The notes under the pieces: model-generated
The model's database searches: none
What the model saw: only the letters and a program-made list of their open reading frames with translations
Told to the model about the DNA's origin: nothing
Shown here: in pieces, positions 24,061-32,452 of the stretch
Position numbering within the stretch: the first letter of the stretch is position 1
Layout: every line of letters starts with the position of its first letter
Made by a program: the position numbers and the translations under genes
Assembly: GCA_964526965.1 (NCBI GenBank)
Contig: CAZGML010000030.1
Coordinates: 1-34,481, forward strand
Direction: 5' to 3'
Length of the DNA stretch: 34,481 nucleotides
Source: UBA6265 sp964526965
GTDB taxonomy: Bacteria > Chloroflexota > Chloroflexia > Thermomicrobiales > UBA6265

Positions 24061-24106
24061 AACCGGGTTCGATCATAAATGATCGAACCCGGTTTTCGCT
24101 TTTTTC
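24061..24106 (+). terminator. Strong rho-independent terminator after rpsU
   Basis: AACCGGGTTCGATC (24061-24074) and GATCGAACCCGGTT (24081-24094) form a perfect 14-bp stem with a 6-nt loop, followed by TTCGCTTTTTTC. It is among the longest perfect hairpin stems noticed in the window. Confidence 0.9.
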
Positions 24107-24166
24107 AGGACTGTGGCACCATTCCTTATATTGACCTTCTTCTGATGAATCAAGGATGGATTCCAC

Positions 24167-25021
24167 ATGCGTGTTTTGATCTCGGCCGATATGGAAGGTA
24201 CCTGCGGTGTCAGCAGTTGGGTACACGTGCAGGCCCCGGAAGTCACCTCCTCAAGCCAGCCGGCCAGTACTATCGAGTACGAGCGTTTCCGCAAACAAAT
24301 GACCGCCGAAGTAAACGCCGCTATTGAAGGAGCGTTTGCCGGTGGAGCCACTGCAGTAATCGTGAATGACAGTCACGATGGCCAACGCAACATTCTGCTC
24401 GAGGATCTTCACCGCGATGCGCAGTATATCTCTGGCGCGGACAAGCCATTCGGCATGATGCAGGGTGTCGACCTGGAGATCGATGCCGTGATCTACACCG
24501 GCTATCATGCCCGGGCCGGCACACCGGGTGCTCCCCTCGCCCACACCTGGAACCAGTGGGTTCAGGATGTTCGATTCAACGGTCAGTCCACAGGCGAATA
24601 TGGGGTCAACGCTGCGATAGCAGGCGCGTTTGATGCCCGCGTGATCATGGTGGCCGGAGATGACCAGGCCGTGGAGCAAACGCAGGAGTTCATTGGTTCT
24701 GGAGTCAAGGGCGCGGTCGTGAAGAAAGGCATCAGCTCCAGCTCTGCGCTGCACGATTCGCCGGAAATCGCAATCGAACGTATCCGTGATGTCAGCCAGG
24801 ATGCCATCAAGAGCGCGGAAACCGAGGCCTACATCCTGGAGCCCAACACAACGATCGAAATCGATGCCGATCACCAGGCGAGAATTGACCAGGCATTGCT
24901 AATCCCTGGCACCTCACGAGCAGGAGATCGAACAGTTGCGTTCACGGTGAACAACGGTATCGAGCTCAATAACCTCTTCCGACTTGTCACCAAAGTGGGC
25001 GGACTCGCCCTCAATCACTGA
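24167..25021 (+). CDS. M55-family D-aminopeptidase (DppA-like)
   Basis: This 284-aa zinc peptidase resembles DppA, which releases D-amino acids from short peptides such as cell-wall-derived D-Ala-containing ones. The binuclear zinc ligands of the family are visible: D8 and E10 in SADMEG, H70 in VNDSH, H114 in TGYHARAG and E144 in STGEYG. It has no signal peptide and is cytoplasmic. An AAGGA lies about 10 bases before the ATG. It is not beside a dipeptide transporter. Its stop overlaps the converging gene by seven bases. Confidence 0.9.
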   Translation: MRVLISADMEGTCGVSSWVHVQAPEVTSSSQPASTIEYERFRKQMTAEVNAAIEGAFAGGATAVIVNDSHDGQRNILLEDLHRDAQYISGADKPFGMMQGVDLEIDAVIYTGYHARAGTPGAPLAHTWNQWVQDVRFNGQSTGEYGVNAAIAGAFDARVIMVAGDDQAVEQTQEFIGSGVKGAVVKKGISSSSALHDSPEIAIERIRDVSQDAIKSAETEAYILEPNTTIEIDADHQARIDQALLIPGTSRAGDRTVAFTVNNGIELNNLFRLVTKVGGLALNH

Positions 25022-25845
25022 TTGTCGAGCTCGGCGAGTCGGTGCTCTATCTCGTTCATCCGCCTACGGGCGAGAGGTAGCCGCTCGCCGAGTCGGTGCC
25101 GCTCTTCTTCTTCAGCAGCCCGTTCCTTCATCAGGTGCTGTCGCTCCTGGAAGAGATTCTGCTCGTTCACCTTCCGCACAGCACATGCGTTGCAGCTGCG
25201 GTTGAAGTCCATCCAGCCACCGCAAACAGGGCATTTCGGTGCGAGATCTGCGAGGGTGACATCCTTTGGACGTTCGTCGCCAGCCAGGCGGGCATCGCGC
25301 AGCACAACTGCAAATGCCGTAACGCTCTCGCGCAGGTGATTGCGAAGTGGTTCCACCAGATCGACGGGGGTGTCAGCTGGTACGAGCTTCGCAGCATCGC
25401 CGGCTTCCTGGATAAATTCCGGCTGGGCGAGGATTCCACCCCGCTCAATCCAGTCGAGCTTCTCTCCCCACCTGAATGACTCATCGCCGATCGTGAAAGA
25501 AACCTCGTACGGCTCCGATTCGCTGACGGCGATATCGGTGATGGGGGTCGATGGCAGCGGATGATATGGCTGCTCTTCCACCTGGCGGATCGATTGCAAT
25601 TCGGATTCCACGTTCGAAAGCGCTTCAGTCAACAGTTCGATACGGTGCGACCATGGATTGTCGGGCGAAAGCGCGAGCTCACCCTGATCAATGTCGAACT
25701 GAATCGCCTCACGCTGGCGTTCCAGCGCAGCACGACGCGACTCATTTGAGGACGATTCACCCTCTTTGCCGCGCGCCCGGTTCTCCACGATTTTCTGCAT
25801 ATGGGGCGGTAGTTTTCTGGTTCGTTCGTTATTTTGCTGAGACAC
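25015..25845 (-). CDS. Uncharacterised coiled-coil protein with a zinc ribbon
   Basis: No known family is recognised. The product of about 276 aa has a basic, charged N-terminus (RTRKLPPHMQKIVENRARGKEG) and a first helical region that includes FDIDQGELALSPDNPWSHRIELLTEALS. The middle domain contains VSFTIGDESFRWGEKLDWIE. A four-cysteine zinc knuckle CPVCGGWMDFNRSCNAC follows, and then a highly charged C-terminal helix of about 50 residues (ERQHLMKERAAEEEERHRLGERLP), probably a coiled coil. A GTG start at 25845 is preferred: AGGAG lies six bases before it but touches the ATG two codons upstream. The nucleic-acid- or ribosome-associated look is inference. Confidence 0.72.
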   Translation of the reverse strand: MSQQNNERTRKLPPHMQKIVENRARGKEGESSSNESRRAALERQREAIQFDIDQGELALSPDNPWSHRIELLTEALSNVESELQSIRQVEEQPYHPLPSTPITDIAVSESEPYEVSFTIGDESFRWGEKLDWIERGGILAQPEFIQEAGDAAKLVPADTPVDLVEPLRNHLRESVTAFAVVLRDARLAGDERPKDVTLADLAPKCPVCGGWMDFNRSCNACAVRKVNEQNLFQERQHLMKERAAEEEERHRLGERLPLARRRMNEIEHRLAELDNQ

Positions 25846-25929
25846 ACGCATCTCCTGACACTTGCCGTCATTGTGCCACAGGCTGCAGTTGCAGGATGTG
25901 TCATTTCACGATCGCTCCGCGGCCGTGGT

Positions 25930-26733
25930 CTACTGAATTCGGTTGCGTTGCACCTCATACATCAACACCGCTGCCGCCGCACCAAGGTTGAGCGACTCTG
26001 CCGTGCCGGTCATTGGTATGCGTGTTGTGTAATCGAGAGACCTGAGAAGGTCTTCGGGGATGCCATCCCCTTCGTTGCCGAGCAGAATACCCAGCGGCCG
26101 TGGAAATGGTGTATCCCAGTGAGCCGAGTCCGCATATCCTGATGTGCCAACCAGTTGAATGCCAGCGTTGCCAGCCCAGGCAATAACCTGGTCGACATGG
26201 CGCTCAACCACCAGTGGCACCGAGAAAATAGAACCCATGCTCGCTTTCACAGCTGCAGGTGAAAAGGGATCGGTACTGTCCCCACAAAGGATGACACCAG
26301 ACATGCCGGTTGCGTCTGCGGTGCGGATGATGGTGCCGAGGTTTCCCGGGTTGTGAACGCGATGCAGGATGACCCACACGTCATCGTCTGCGACTTGTAA
26401 ATCAGCCAGGGGTGAGAACCTGGAGTGAACGATCGCCATAACCCCGGCGGGGCCGTCGCGCCCGGAGACGCGCTGGAAGAGATCGGCTGTGAGCCGCACG
26501 ATGCGGGTACCGCGTGCCTCCAGATGGGCAGCCATGTCATGGACCACCGGATTCTCGATCAAACCTGGTGCGAGTATGAGCGCCTCAATTTCCCAGCCAC
26601 TTTCGGACGCTCGCCACACCGGCTGCATCCCTTCAACCACGAACCGGCCCTCACGCTTGCGTGCTTTCCGTTCGGCCAGCGCACGAATCCGTTTTACTAT
26701 CGGGTTGCTCGCGCTGGAGATGAGATCAGTCAT
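25930..26733 (-). CDS. TrmH/SpoU-family RNA 2'-O-methyltransferase
   Basis: This 267-aa SPOUT enzyme uses S-adenosylmethionine to methylate ribose 2'-OH in rRNA or tRNA. The N-terminal substrate-binding domain (about 1-105) includes RKREGRFVVEG. The knotted catalytic domain has motif 1 HNPGNLGTIIRTADA, motif 2 LLGNEGDGIP and motif 3 RIPMTGTAESLNLGAAAAVLMYE. The layout matches the RlmB/TsnR-like 23S rRNA subgroup; the target is not determined. Its ATG overlaps the end of the siderophore ABC ATPase gene by eight bases, so it is probably translated from the same mRNA. Confidence 0.9.
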   Translation of the reverse strand: MTDLISSASNPIVKRIRALAERKARKREGRFVVEGMQPVWRASESGWEIEALILAPGLIENPVVHDMAAHLEARGTRIVRLTADLFQRVSGRDGPAGVMAIVHSRFSPLADLQVADDDVWVILHRVHNPGNLGTIIRTADATGMSGVILCGDSTDPFSPAAVKASMGSIFSVPLVVERHVDQVIAWAGNAGIQLVGTSGYADSAHWDTPFPRPLGILLGNEGDGIPEDLLRSLDYTTRIPMTGTAESLNLGAAAAVLMYEVQRNRIQ

Positions 26734-27532
26734 GTTTGACTTCGGCGGTTTCCCTTGAGTTGGGGATGCTCATTGCACCGTAGTACACACCTACTGACTT
26801 GCCCTGAATCGTCTCGACCGTGACCTCAACATCGTAGAGGTCAAGCAGTGCCTGCGGCGTGATGACGACCTCTGGTCCGGCGTGATAGACGACCTTGCCA
26901 TCTCTCATGGCGATGATCTCGTCTGAATACCAGGACGCGAAGTTGATGTCGTGCAGCACAATTACCACGGTCTTGCCGAGCTCGTTTACGATACGGCGCA
27001 GTTGCTGCATCATCGCGATGCTGTGACGCATATCGAGGTTGTTCAATGGCTCGTCCAGCAGCACATAATCTGTGTCCTGCGCGAGCACCATCGCCACGAA
27101 TGCACGCTGCTGCTGACCGCCCGAGAGCTCGTGCAGGTAGCGGTAGCGCAGGTCATCGAGCTCGAGGTAATCAATAGCCTGGTCGACGAAACGCTTGTCC
27201 TCCACCGTTGGGCGTCCCTTGCAATACGGGAAACGTCCAAACGTGACCAAATCTTCCACCGTAAGCCGTGCCTCGAAATGGTTTTGCTGACGCAGGATAC
27301 TCAGGGTTCGGGCCATTTGATCGCCGGGAGTGGTAAGGACATCCTGCCCGTCCACCGTGATTTGGCCTTCATCGATCTTGAGCAATCGGCTCATCATGCC
27401 AAGCAAGGTCGACTTGCCAGCGCCGTTAGGACCAATGAGTGAGGTAATACCTCCTCGATGGATTTCCAGTGACACGTCCTCCACCACAGCGGTGCTTCCG
27501 TATCGTTTGGTGACATGATCGATCTTGATCAT
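26726..27532 (-). CDS. Iron-siderophore ABC transporter, ATP-binding protein (YclP/FecE-like)
   Basis: This 268-aa ATPase of an FecCD-type importer has Walker A GPNGAGKST, a Q-loop in ILRQQNHFEAR, ABC signature LSGGQQQR, Walker B YVLLDEPLNN and the switch histidine in VIVLHDINF. It powers uptake through the two permeases encoded immediately upstream, and its start overlaps the second permease stop by 4 bp (ATGA). The closest described relatives by wording are the YclP/FatE ATPases of catecholate siderophore importers. Confidence 0.92.
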   Translation of the reverse strand: MIKIDHVTKRYGSTAVVEDVSLEIHRGGITSLIGPNGAGKSTLLGMMSRLLKIDEGQITVDGQDVLTTPGDQMARTLSILRQQNHFEARLTVEDLVTFGRFPYCKGRPTVEDKRFVDQAIDYLELDDLRYRYLHELSGGQQQRAFVAMVLAQDTDYVLLDEPLNNLDMRHSIAMMQQLRRIVNELGKTVVIVLHDINFASWYSDEIIAMRDGKVVYHAGPEVVITPQALLDLYDVEVTVETIQGKSVGVYYGAMSIPNSRETAEVKHD

Positions 27533-28527
27533 TTTGTACTCGCTTTCAGTAAGAGCAAGATGAAGAGCAGTCCGCCGAAGAAGTCCACCATCACGGACAG
27601 GCTCGAATTGAAGTTAAAGACTCGTTCCAGAATCATCTGGCCGCCAAGTAGGAAAATGACTGCGTACATCGTGGCGGCGGGTATGGTGAATCGATGGCTG
27701 GAACTTCCAATGGTTTGATACGCAAGGTGAGCAACCAACAGCCCAAAGAACGTAATGGGCCCAACAAGCGCCGTGCTAACGGAGACGAGTACCGCCGTCA
27801 TGGTGAGCACAAGCATCACCTCGCGCTGGTACTCAACGCCGATTGATATCGCAGATGCGCGGCCCAGCATCATTGCATCCAGTACGCGGTTCCGCCACGC
27901 CACAACGAGGGCAACGGTGATAACGATTCCGGCACTTAATCCCACCAGCGTGGTGTCGACCGAGTTGAAGCTCGCAAATCCGGTGTCCTGCAGGACCGCG
28001 AAATCGGTTGGGTCAATCATTCTCTGCAGCAAACTGGTGAGGCTGCGGAACAATACTCCGAAAATGATACCAATGAGGACCAACAGGTGAAGCGTTCGGT
28101 TCGCCTTGATGAACAACCACCAGAACAACAGGCTACTGAACACCACCATGACCAGCACATCGACCAGGAAGCGTGATTTCGGATCTGCCTGCAGCAGCGA
28201 CGCTCCGCCCATGGTGAACACGGCCACAGTCTGGATGAGCATATAAAGCGAATCGAATCCCATGATGGCCGGCGTGAGGATGCGATTACCGGTAACCGTC
28301 TGGAAAATGACAGTCGATATCGCGATGGCTGCGCCCACAACGATGATCGCCATTACCTTGCGCCCGCGGAATGGCAGGATGAAATCCCAATTGCCACCGG
28401 AATCGATGGTCATGAAGATGAACACAAACGTGGCCATGACGAGGAAGATGATCCCCAATCTCGCCATAGGCTTCAAGCGAATGGGAGGCGCTGGCTTTGA
28501 AGATGTAATCGCTTCGCTAGTGAGCAC
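27529..28527 (-). CDS. Siderophore ABC transporter permease 2 (YclO-like, FecCD family)
   Basis: This 332-aa integral membrane protein has about nine helices. The stretch STVIFQTVTGNRILTPAIMGFDSLY is diagnostic of the YclO/FatC permeases, and the coupling region is GPITFFGLLVAHLAYQ. Translation starts at a GTG inside the end of the previous gene (11-bp overlap) with GAGGGG just upstream, so it depends on translation of permease 1. Confidence 0.9.
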   Translation of the reverse strand: MLTSEAITSSKPAPPIRLKPMARLGIIFLVMATFVFIFMTIDSGGNWDFILPFRGRKVMAIIVVGAAIAISTVIFQTVTGNRILTPAIMGFDSLYMLIQTVAVFTMGGASLLQADPKSRFLVDVLVMVVFSSLLFWWLFIKANRTLHLLVLIGIIFGVLFRSLTSLLQRMIDPTDFAVLQDTGFASFNSVDTTLVGLSAGIVITVALVVAWRNRVLDAMMLGRASAISIGVEYQREVMLVLTMTAVLVSVSTALVGPITFFGLLVAHLAYQTIGSSSHRFTIPAATMYAVIFLLGGQMILERVFNFNSSLSVMVDFFGGLLFILLLLKASTK

Positions 28528-29518
28528 GCTCGCCCCTCTTCAACAAAATGACCAGGAACATAAGTCCACCAACAACTCCGACCACGACACTGATCGGAAT
28601 TTCATACGGATATCGCAAGGTCCGCCCGGCGATATCACACGCCAACAGGAAAGCTGCGCCAAACAATGCCACCCATGGTGCGGTTCGGCGTACGTTGTCA
28701 CCCATCACAGCGCTAACAACGTTGGGCACGATCAAACCAAGGAACGGAATGGCACCCACCGTCACCACATTGACAGCCGTAACGGCTGCGACGATCGAAA
28801 GCCCGAAGGCAAGTACCTGCCCGTAATTGAGCCCGAGGTTTTTCGTAAACGCCTCGCCCAACCCGGCAACGGTAAACCGGTCTGCCGCAAACCAGCTCAG
28901 TAGCGTCAGGAATGCAGCGACGTACAACAGCTCGTAACGTCCGCGTAGCACACGGCTGAAATCGCCATTCGTCCACATGGAGAGGCTCTGCAACAACTCG
29001 TGCCGATAGGCAAAGAACGTCGTAACCGAGCCGATAACGCCCCCGAACATGATTCCGATAAGAGGAACCATGAGTGGCGACTTGATCGGAATCTGACGCA
29101 GGATTAGCAGGAATGCCCCGGTTCCCAGCATCGCGACAATCGTCGAAAAGAGAATCTTCACCCCAATGGGTGCGCCGGGATACATGAGGGTCGCAACAAG
29201 TACCCCCAGGCTCGCCGATTCCACCGTACCCGCAGTACTGGGAGAAACGAAACGATTGCGGGAAAGCATCTGCATGATCATGCCGGTGATACTCGTTGAG
29301 GCGCCCACAACAACAATAGCAACCGTTCTGGGGATGCGACTCGCCACCAACACCATCATGGAATGGAACTCATCGCTGCCCGTGCGGATATCATTCCAGC
29401 TGATTGAATAGACACCGATCAACAAACTCACGATCGCGAGCGAGATGGTGATTACCAGCAGCAGCCAGAACCCCCGAGTAAATGAGCCGGATGGTGGAGT
29501 TACTTGCTGGGCGGACAA
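28517..29518 (-). CDS. Siderophore ABC transporter permease 1 (YclN-like, FecCD family)
   Basis: This 333-aa FecCD-type permease has signatures ASRIPRTVAIVVVGASTSITGMIMQ near the N-terminus and GAIPFLGLIVPNVV (the ATPase-coupling loop) near the C-terminus, with about nine to ten helices. With permease 2 it forms the heterodimeric channel. The start is a TTG at 29518 with GGAGTG about 9 bases upstream; no better start is close. A hairpin separates it from the binding-protein gene. Confidence 0.88.
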   Translation of the reverse strand: MSAQQVTPPSGSFTRGFWLLLVITISLAIVSLLIGVYSISWNDIRTGSDEFHSMMVLVASRIPRTVAIVVVGASTSITGMIMQMLSRNRFVSPSTAGTVESASLGVLVATLMYPGAPIGVKILFSTIVAMLGTGAFLLILRQIPIKSPLMVPLIGIMFGGVIGSVTTFFAYRHELLQSLSMWTNGDFSRVLRGRYELLYVAAFLTLLSWFAADRFTVAGLGEAFTKNLGLNYGQVLAFGLSIVAAVTAVNVVTVGAIPFLGLIVPNVVSAVMGDNVRRTAPWVALFGAAFLLACDIAGRTLRYPYEIPISVVVGVVGGLMFLVILLKRGERAH

Positions 29519-29548
29519 AAAATCACACTCCGAATAAAGACACGAATA

Positions 29549-29578
29549 ACCGGCAGGGCGCTATTGCCCCCTGCCGGT
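29549..29578 (-). terminator. Intra-operon hairpin between binding protein and permease genes
   Basis: ACCGGCAGGG (29549-29558) and CCCTGCCGGT (29569-29578) form a perfect 10-bp stem with a 10-nt loop, ten bases after the binding-protein stop. There is no T-run on the minus strand (TATTCGTG follows). It more likely stabilises the upstream mRNA or partly attenuates transcription, which keeps binding protein in excess over the membrane parts. Confidence 0.6.
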
Positions 29579-29588
29579 GAAGATTGCA

Positions 29589-30593
29589 TTACGAGCCGAA
29601 TGCAGCATCCAGCTCGTCGAGCATTCGATGGAAGCTCGGGATGCTTGCACCGGAAATGATGTACCAGTCAAACGAGTTCAGGTACACCACCTGATCATTC
29701 TGCCAGGCCGTGGTTTCGTGAATAACTTCGTTATCAAGCACTTCCTGGGCAGGCTGGCCTTCACCGCCAGTGGCGTTATCGCGATCGATCACAAACAACC
29801 AATCCGGATCGTGCTCCAGCAGGAACTCGAACGAAATTGGTTCACCGTGTGTGGCAGCCTCCAGATCATCTACCGGCGGTTTAATACCCACGACCTCATA
29901 TAAAAGCGCCCCACGGCCCCCTCGTGCGTTCCCTGGCGCCAGCGCCGTTACGCTACCACCGCTCACCATCACGATGATGCCTGTGCCGACATCGGGAGCG
30001 ATTTCCTGAAGGCTCGCTACGCGATCTTCAATTTCGCTAATGGCTGTAGCGGCTTCATCCTCGGCACCAAGAATGGCACCCAGTGCCGTGGTGATTTCCG
30101 AGAACGACTCCACCATGCCTTCGCCGAACGAAACGTCGATGGTTGGAGCAATGTCAGAGAGGTCCGAATAGGCTTCTGCCGAGCGCCCGCCGATGATAAT
30201 CAGGTCGGGCGACAGGGCGTTAACCGCCTCGTAATCTGGCTCAAACAGTGACCCTACGATTTCCGCATCCGACTCGAAAACATCTTCCTGTGTGAGTTCT
30301 GGTACGCCGGCGAGTGTTCCACCGAGGTATTCGATGGTCTCGATTGCCGCGACGTCGTACGCGATAATCGTTTCCGGGTTCTTCTGAACGACCGTTTCAC
30401 CTTGAGCATGTGTCAGGGTAAGTTCGTTCTCACCGGGCCCTTCCGTTACGGAGATTATCGGTTCGGATTCCGGAGAGGCCGCTGGAGAAGCGTCTTGTGC
30501 CACTGCGGAGCGCTTCAGGCCATATGCAGCCATAAGTGCTGCAGTACCCGCGGAAACCTGCGTAAACTTTCGTCGATTCATTCCGGACGACAT
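29589..30593 (-). CDS. Siderophore-binding protein with Tat signal (YclQ/FatB-like)
   Basis: This 334-aa substrate-binding protein belongs to the FecB/YclQ type. The N-terminus MNRRKFTQV with R7-R8 followed by a hydrophobic stretch and AVAQ looks like a twin-arginine signal. After cleavage the mature protein begins with an Ala/Ser/Pro/Glu linker. The binding fold includes AYDVAAIETIEYLGG and EAVNALSPDLIIIGGRSAEAY. No lipobox cysteine is present. Its export by Tat suggests folding or ligand loading before secretion, which is inference. The ATG at 30593 has AAGGG eight bases upstream; the much longer open frame upstream is not used. It is the first gene of the operon. Confidence 0.87.
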   Translation of the reverse strand: MSSGMNRRKFTQVSAGTAALMAAYGLKRSAVAQDASPAASPESEPIISVTEGPGENELTLTHAQGETVVQKNPETIIAYDVAAIETIEYLGGTLAGVPELTQEDVFESDAEIVGSLFEPDYEAVNALSPDLIIIGGRSAEAYSDLSDIAPTIDVSFGEGMVESFSEITTALGAILGAEDEAATAISEIEDRVASLQEIAPDVGTGIIVMVSGGSVTALAPGNARGGRGALLYEVVGIKPPVDDLEAATHGEPISFEFLLEHDPDWLFVIDRDNATGGEGQPAQEVLDNEVIHETTAWQNDQVVYLNSFDWYIISGASIPSFHRMLDELDAAFGS

Positions 30594-30655
30594 GAGAGAT
30601 CCCTTCTCATAAGTGTCAGATAATAGGAGTCCGTTTTCGGGATGCGGTGGCCACA

Positions 30656-30697
30656 CACATATCCGATGAAAGCAGTATGACATATATCCGACTGAAA
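30656..30697 (-). promoter_or_regulatory. Direct repeats upstream of the siderophore operon
   Basis: On the minus strand TTTCAGTCGGATATATG (30681-30697) and TTTCATCGGATATGTG (30656-30671) are near-identical direct repeats about 26 bp apart, 63-104 bp before the binding-protein start. The position suits an operator for an iron-responsive regulator; neither copy matches the Fur or DtxR consensus I know. Confidence 0.45.
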
Positions 30698-30792
30698 TAG
30701 TAGGGATTCCCTGACAGAGATTTCCAGACTTATTCTCCCGCTTTTTTCTCACCCAGTCAAGGAAACTTTCCAGCGGTGCGTCGCAAAAGCGG

Positions 30793-30838
30793 TATGATGA
30801 CAAGGAAATTGTCGATGGCAGGGAACACTCCCTGCCAT
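30793..30838 (+). promoter_or_regulatory. purH leader: -10 candidate and stem-loop
   Basis: TATGAT (30793-30798) is a plausible -10. Downstream, ATGGCAGGG (30815-30823) and CCCTGCCAT (30830-30838) form a perfect 9-bp stem with a 6-nt loop, ending 22 bases before the purH ATG and 12 bases before its ribosome binding site. No T-run and no purine-riboswitch core was recognised. Confidence 0.4.
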
Positions 30839-30860
30839 TGAATATGTACAAGGGAGGATC

Positions 30861-32393
30861 ATGCGCGCGCTACTCAGTGTTTCCAACAAGGATGGTATCG
30901 TCGAATTCGGAAAAGAACTGGCTGCACTCGGCTGGGAACTGGTCAGCACCGGCGGCACGCATAAGGCGCTCGCTGACGCAGGCCTAAATGTGCTGCAGGT
31001 GAGCGAGGTTACCGGCTCGCCAGAGATGCTGGATGGCCGCGTGAAGACGCTCCACCCCAACATTCACGGTGCTATCCTGGCACGGCGTGATCTGGAATCC
31101 CATCAACAACAACTGGTGGAGCACGGTATTACCGGTATCGACCTCGTGGCGGTCAATCTCTATCCGTTTGAGGCCACGGTGCAGCGGAATGACCTGACCG
31201 ACCAGGATATCGTGGAACAAATCGACATCGGCGGCCCGGCCATGCTTCGGGCGGCGGCGAAGAACTACGCGCACGTCGTCATCGTTACCGACCCTGCCGA
31301 CTACAACACGATAATCGCGCAACTGCGAGAGGGTGCTCTTGGCACGGACGCACGACGCGCGCTCGCCGGAAAGGCATTCGGCCATGTAAGCACGTACGAT
31401 GCGCTTGTGTCTGAATGGATGCGTGGAGACGATCAGCAGTTCCCCGAGGAGTTGTCCATCGGCATGCGCCTCGCGAAAACGCCGAAATATGGCGAGAACT
31501 CCCATCAGGATGCACGCGCCTACTCCCGGCTACGAGCTGGCAAGCCTGTCGAAGGATTGCTACAAGCGGAACCCCTCAAGGGTGAGGATCTCAGCTTCAA
31601 CAACTATCTCGATGCAGATGCCGCCTGGAATGCAATCCAGCTTTTTAACGAGCCTACAGTCGCGATAATCAAACACACGGTTCCATGCGGACTGGCCACG
31701 CGTGAATCGCTGGTCGATGCTTATCTGGCCGCATTCGAAGGCGATACGGTGAGCGCGTTCGGCGGGATCGTGGCGCTCAATCGAGCGGTTGATCACGCGA
31801 CAGCTGACGAGATGCGCAAGCTCAAACTGGATATCATTCTCGCTCCGGATTACGAGCCGGACGCGCTCGCTATCTTGCAAAAGAAGAAGGGCACGCGAAT
31901 CCTGCGTATTCCAAACCGCACGGGCGAACGGCTACCTGAACTTGATGTTCGACCGATCAATGGTGGCATGCTCGTGCAGCAACCAGACATCGAAGCCGAG
32001 GATCCCGCTACGTGGACGGTCGTCACCGAAAAGGCGCCATCTGAGGCGGAGATGCGTGACCTCGAGTACGCCTGGCGTGTAATTCCACAGATCAAATCGA
32101 ACGCGATTCTCTTCGTAAAGGATCAATCGATTGTCGGTCTCGGGGCCGGTCAGCCCAATCGGCTGGAGAGCGTCGGTATCGCCGCTCGTAAAGCTGGCGA
32201 TAAAGCACAAGGTGCTGTGATGGCGAGCGATGCGTTCTTCCCGTTCGCTGACGGCATTCAGGAAGCGATCGACGCCGGTGTCACCGCTGTTATTCAACCA
32301 GGCGGATCGTTGCGAGATGATGAAGTGATAGCCGCTGCCAACGACGCAGGCATCAGTATGGTATTCACCGGGCGGCGGCATTTCCGCCACTAG
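30861..32393 (+). CDS. purH: Bifunctional AICAR formyltransferase/IMP cyclohydrolase
   Basis: This 510-aa cytoplasmic enzyme catalyses the last two steps of IMP synthesis. The N-terminal cyclohydrolase domain (about 1-140) has SVSNKDGIVEF, STGGTHKAL and GRVKTLHPNIHG. The C-terminal transformylase domain carries the KH pair in IIKHTVPCG, SAFGGIVALN and the closing SDAFFPFADGI...AVIQPGGSLRDDEVI. Length and motif order are normal. AGGGAGG lies three bases before the ATG. It stands alone among other purine genes and ends in a shared convergent terminator. Confidence 0.97.
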   Translation: MRALLSVSNKDGIVEFGKELAALGWELVSTGGTHKALADAGLNVLQVSEVTGSPEMLDGRVKTLHPNIHGAILARRDLESHQQQLVEHGITGIDLVAVNLYPFEATVQRNDLTDQDIVEQIDIGGPAMLRAAAKNYAHVVIVTDPADYNTIIAQLREGALGTDARRALAGKAFGHVSTYDALVSEWMRGDDQQFPEELSIGMRLAKTPKYGENSHQDARAYSRLRAGKPVEGLLQAEPLKGEDLSFNNYLDADAAWNAIQLFNEPTVAIIKHTVPCGLATRESLVDAYLAAFEGDTVSAFGGIVALNRAVDHATADEMRKLKLDIILAPDYEPDALAILQKKKGTRILRIPNRTGERLPELDVRPINGGMLVQQPDIEAEDPATWTVVTEKAPSEAEMRDLEYAWRVIPQIKSNAILFVKDQSIVGLGAGQPNRLESVGIAARKAGDKAQGAVMASDAFFPFADGIQEAIDAGVTAVIQPGGSLRDDEVIAAANDAGISMVFTGRRHFRH

Positions 32394-32411
32394 CAGACAG
32401 GCATACCAAAT

Positions 32412-32443
32412 AATAAAGCCCGGCCTCCTGGCCGGGCTTTATT
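32412..32443. terminator. Bidirectional terminator between purH and the metalloprotease gene
   Basis: AATAAAGCCCGGC (32412-32424) and GCCGGGCTTTATT (32431-32443) form a perfect 13-bp stem with a 6-nt loop. The A-rich and T-rich ends make it work in both directions, suiting the two converging genes. Confidence 0.9.
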
Positions 32444-32452
32444 GGGTCACTT

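Noticed and set aside
30594..30851. N-terminal extension of the siderophore-binding protein frame by 86 codons
   Set aside because: It would bury the Tat signal in the middle of the protein. A good ribosome binding site precedes the ATG at 30593.
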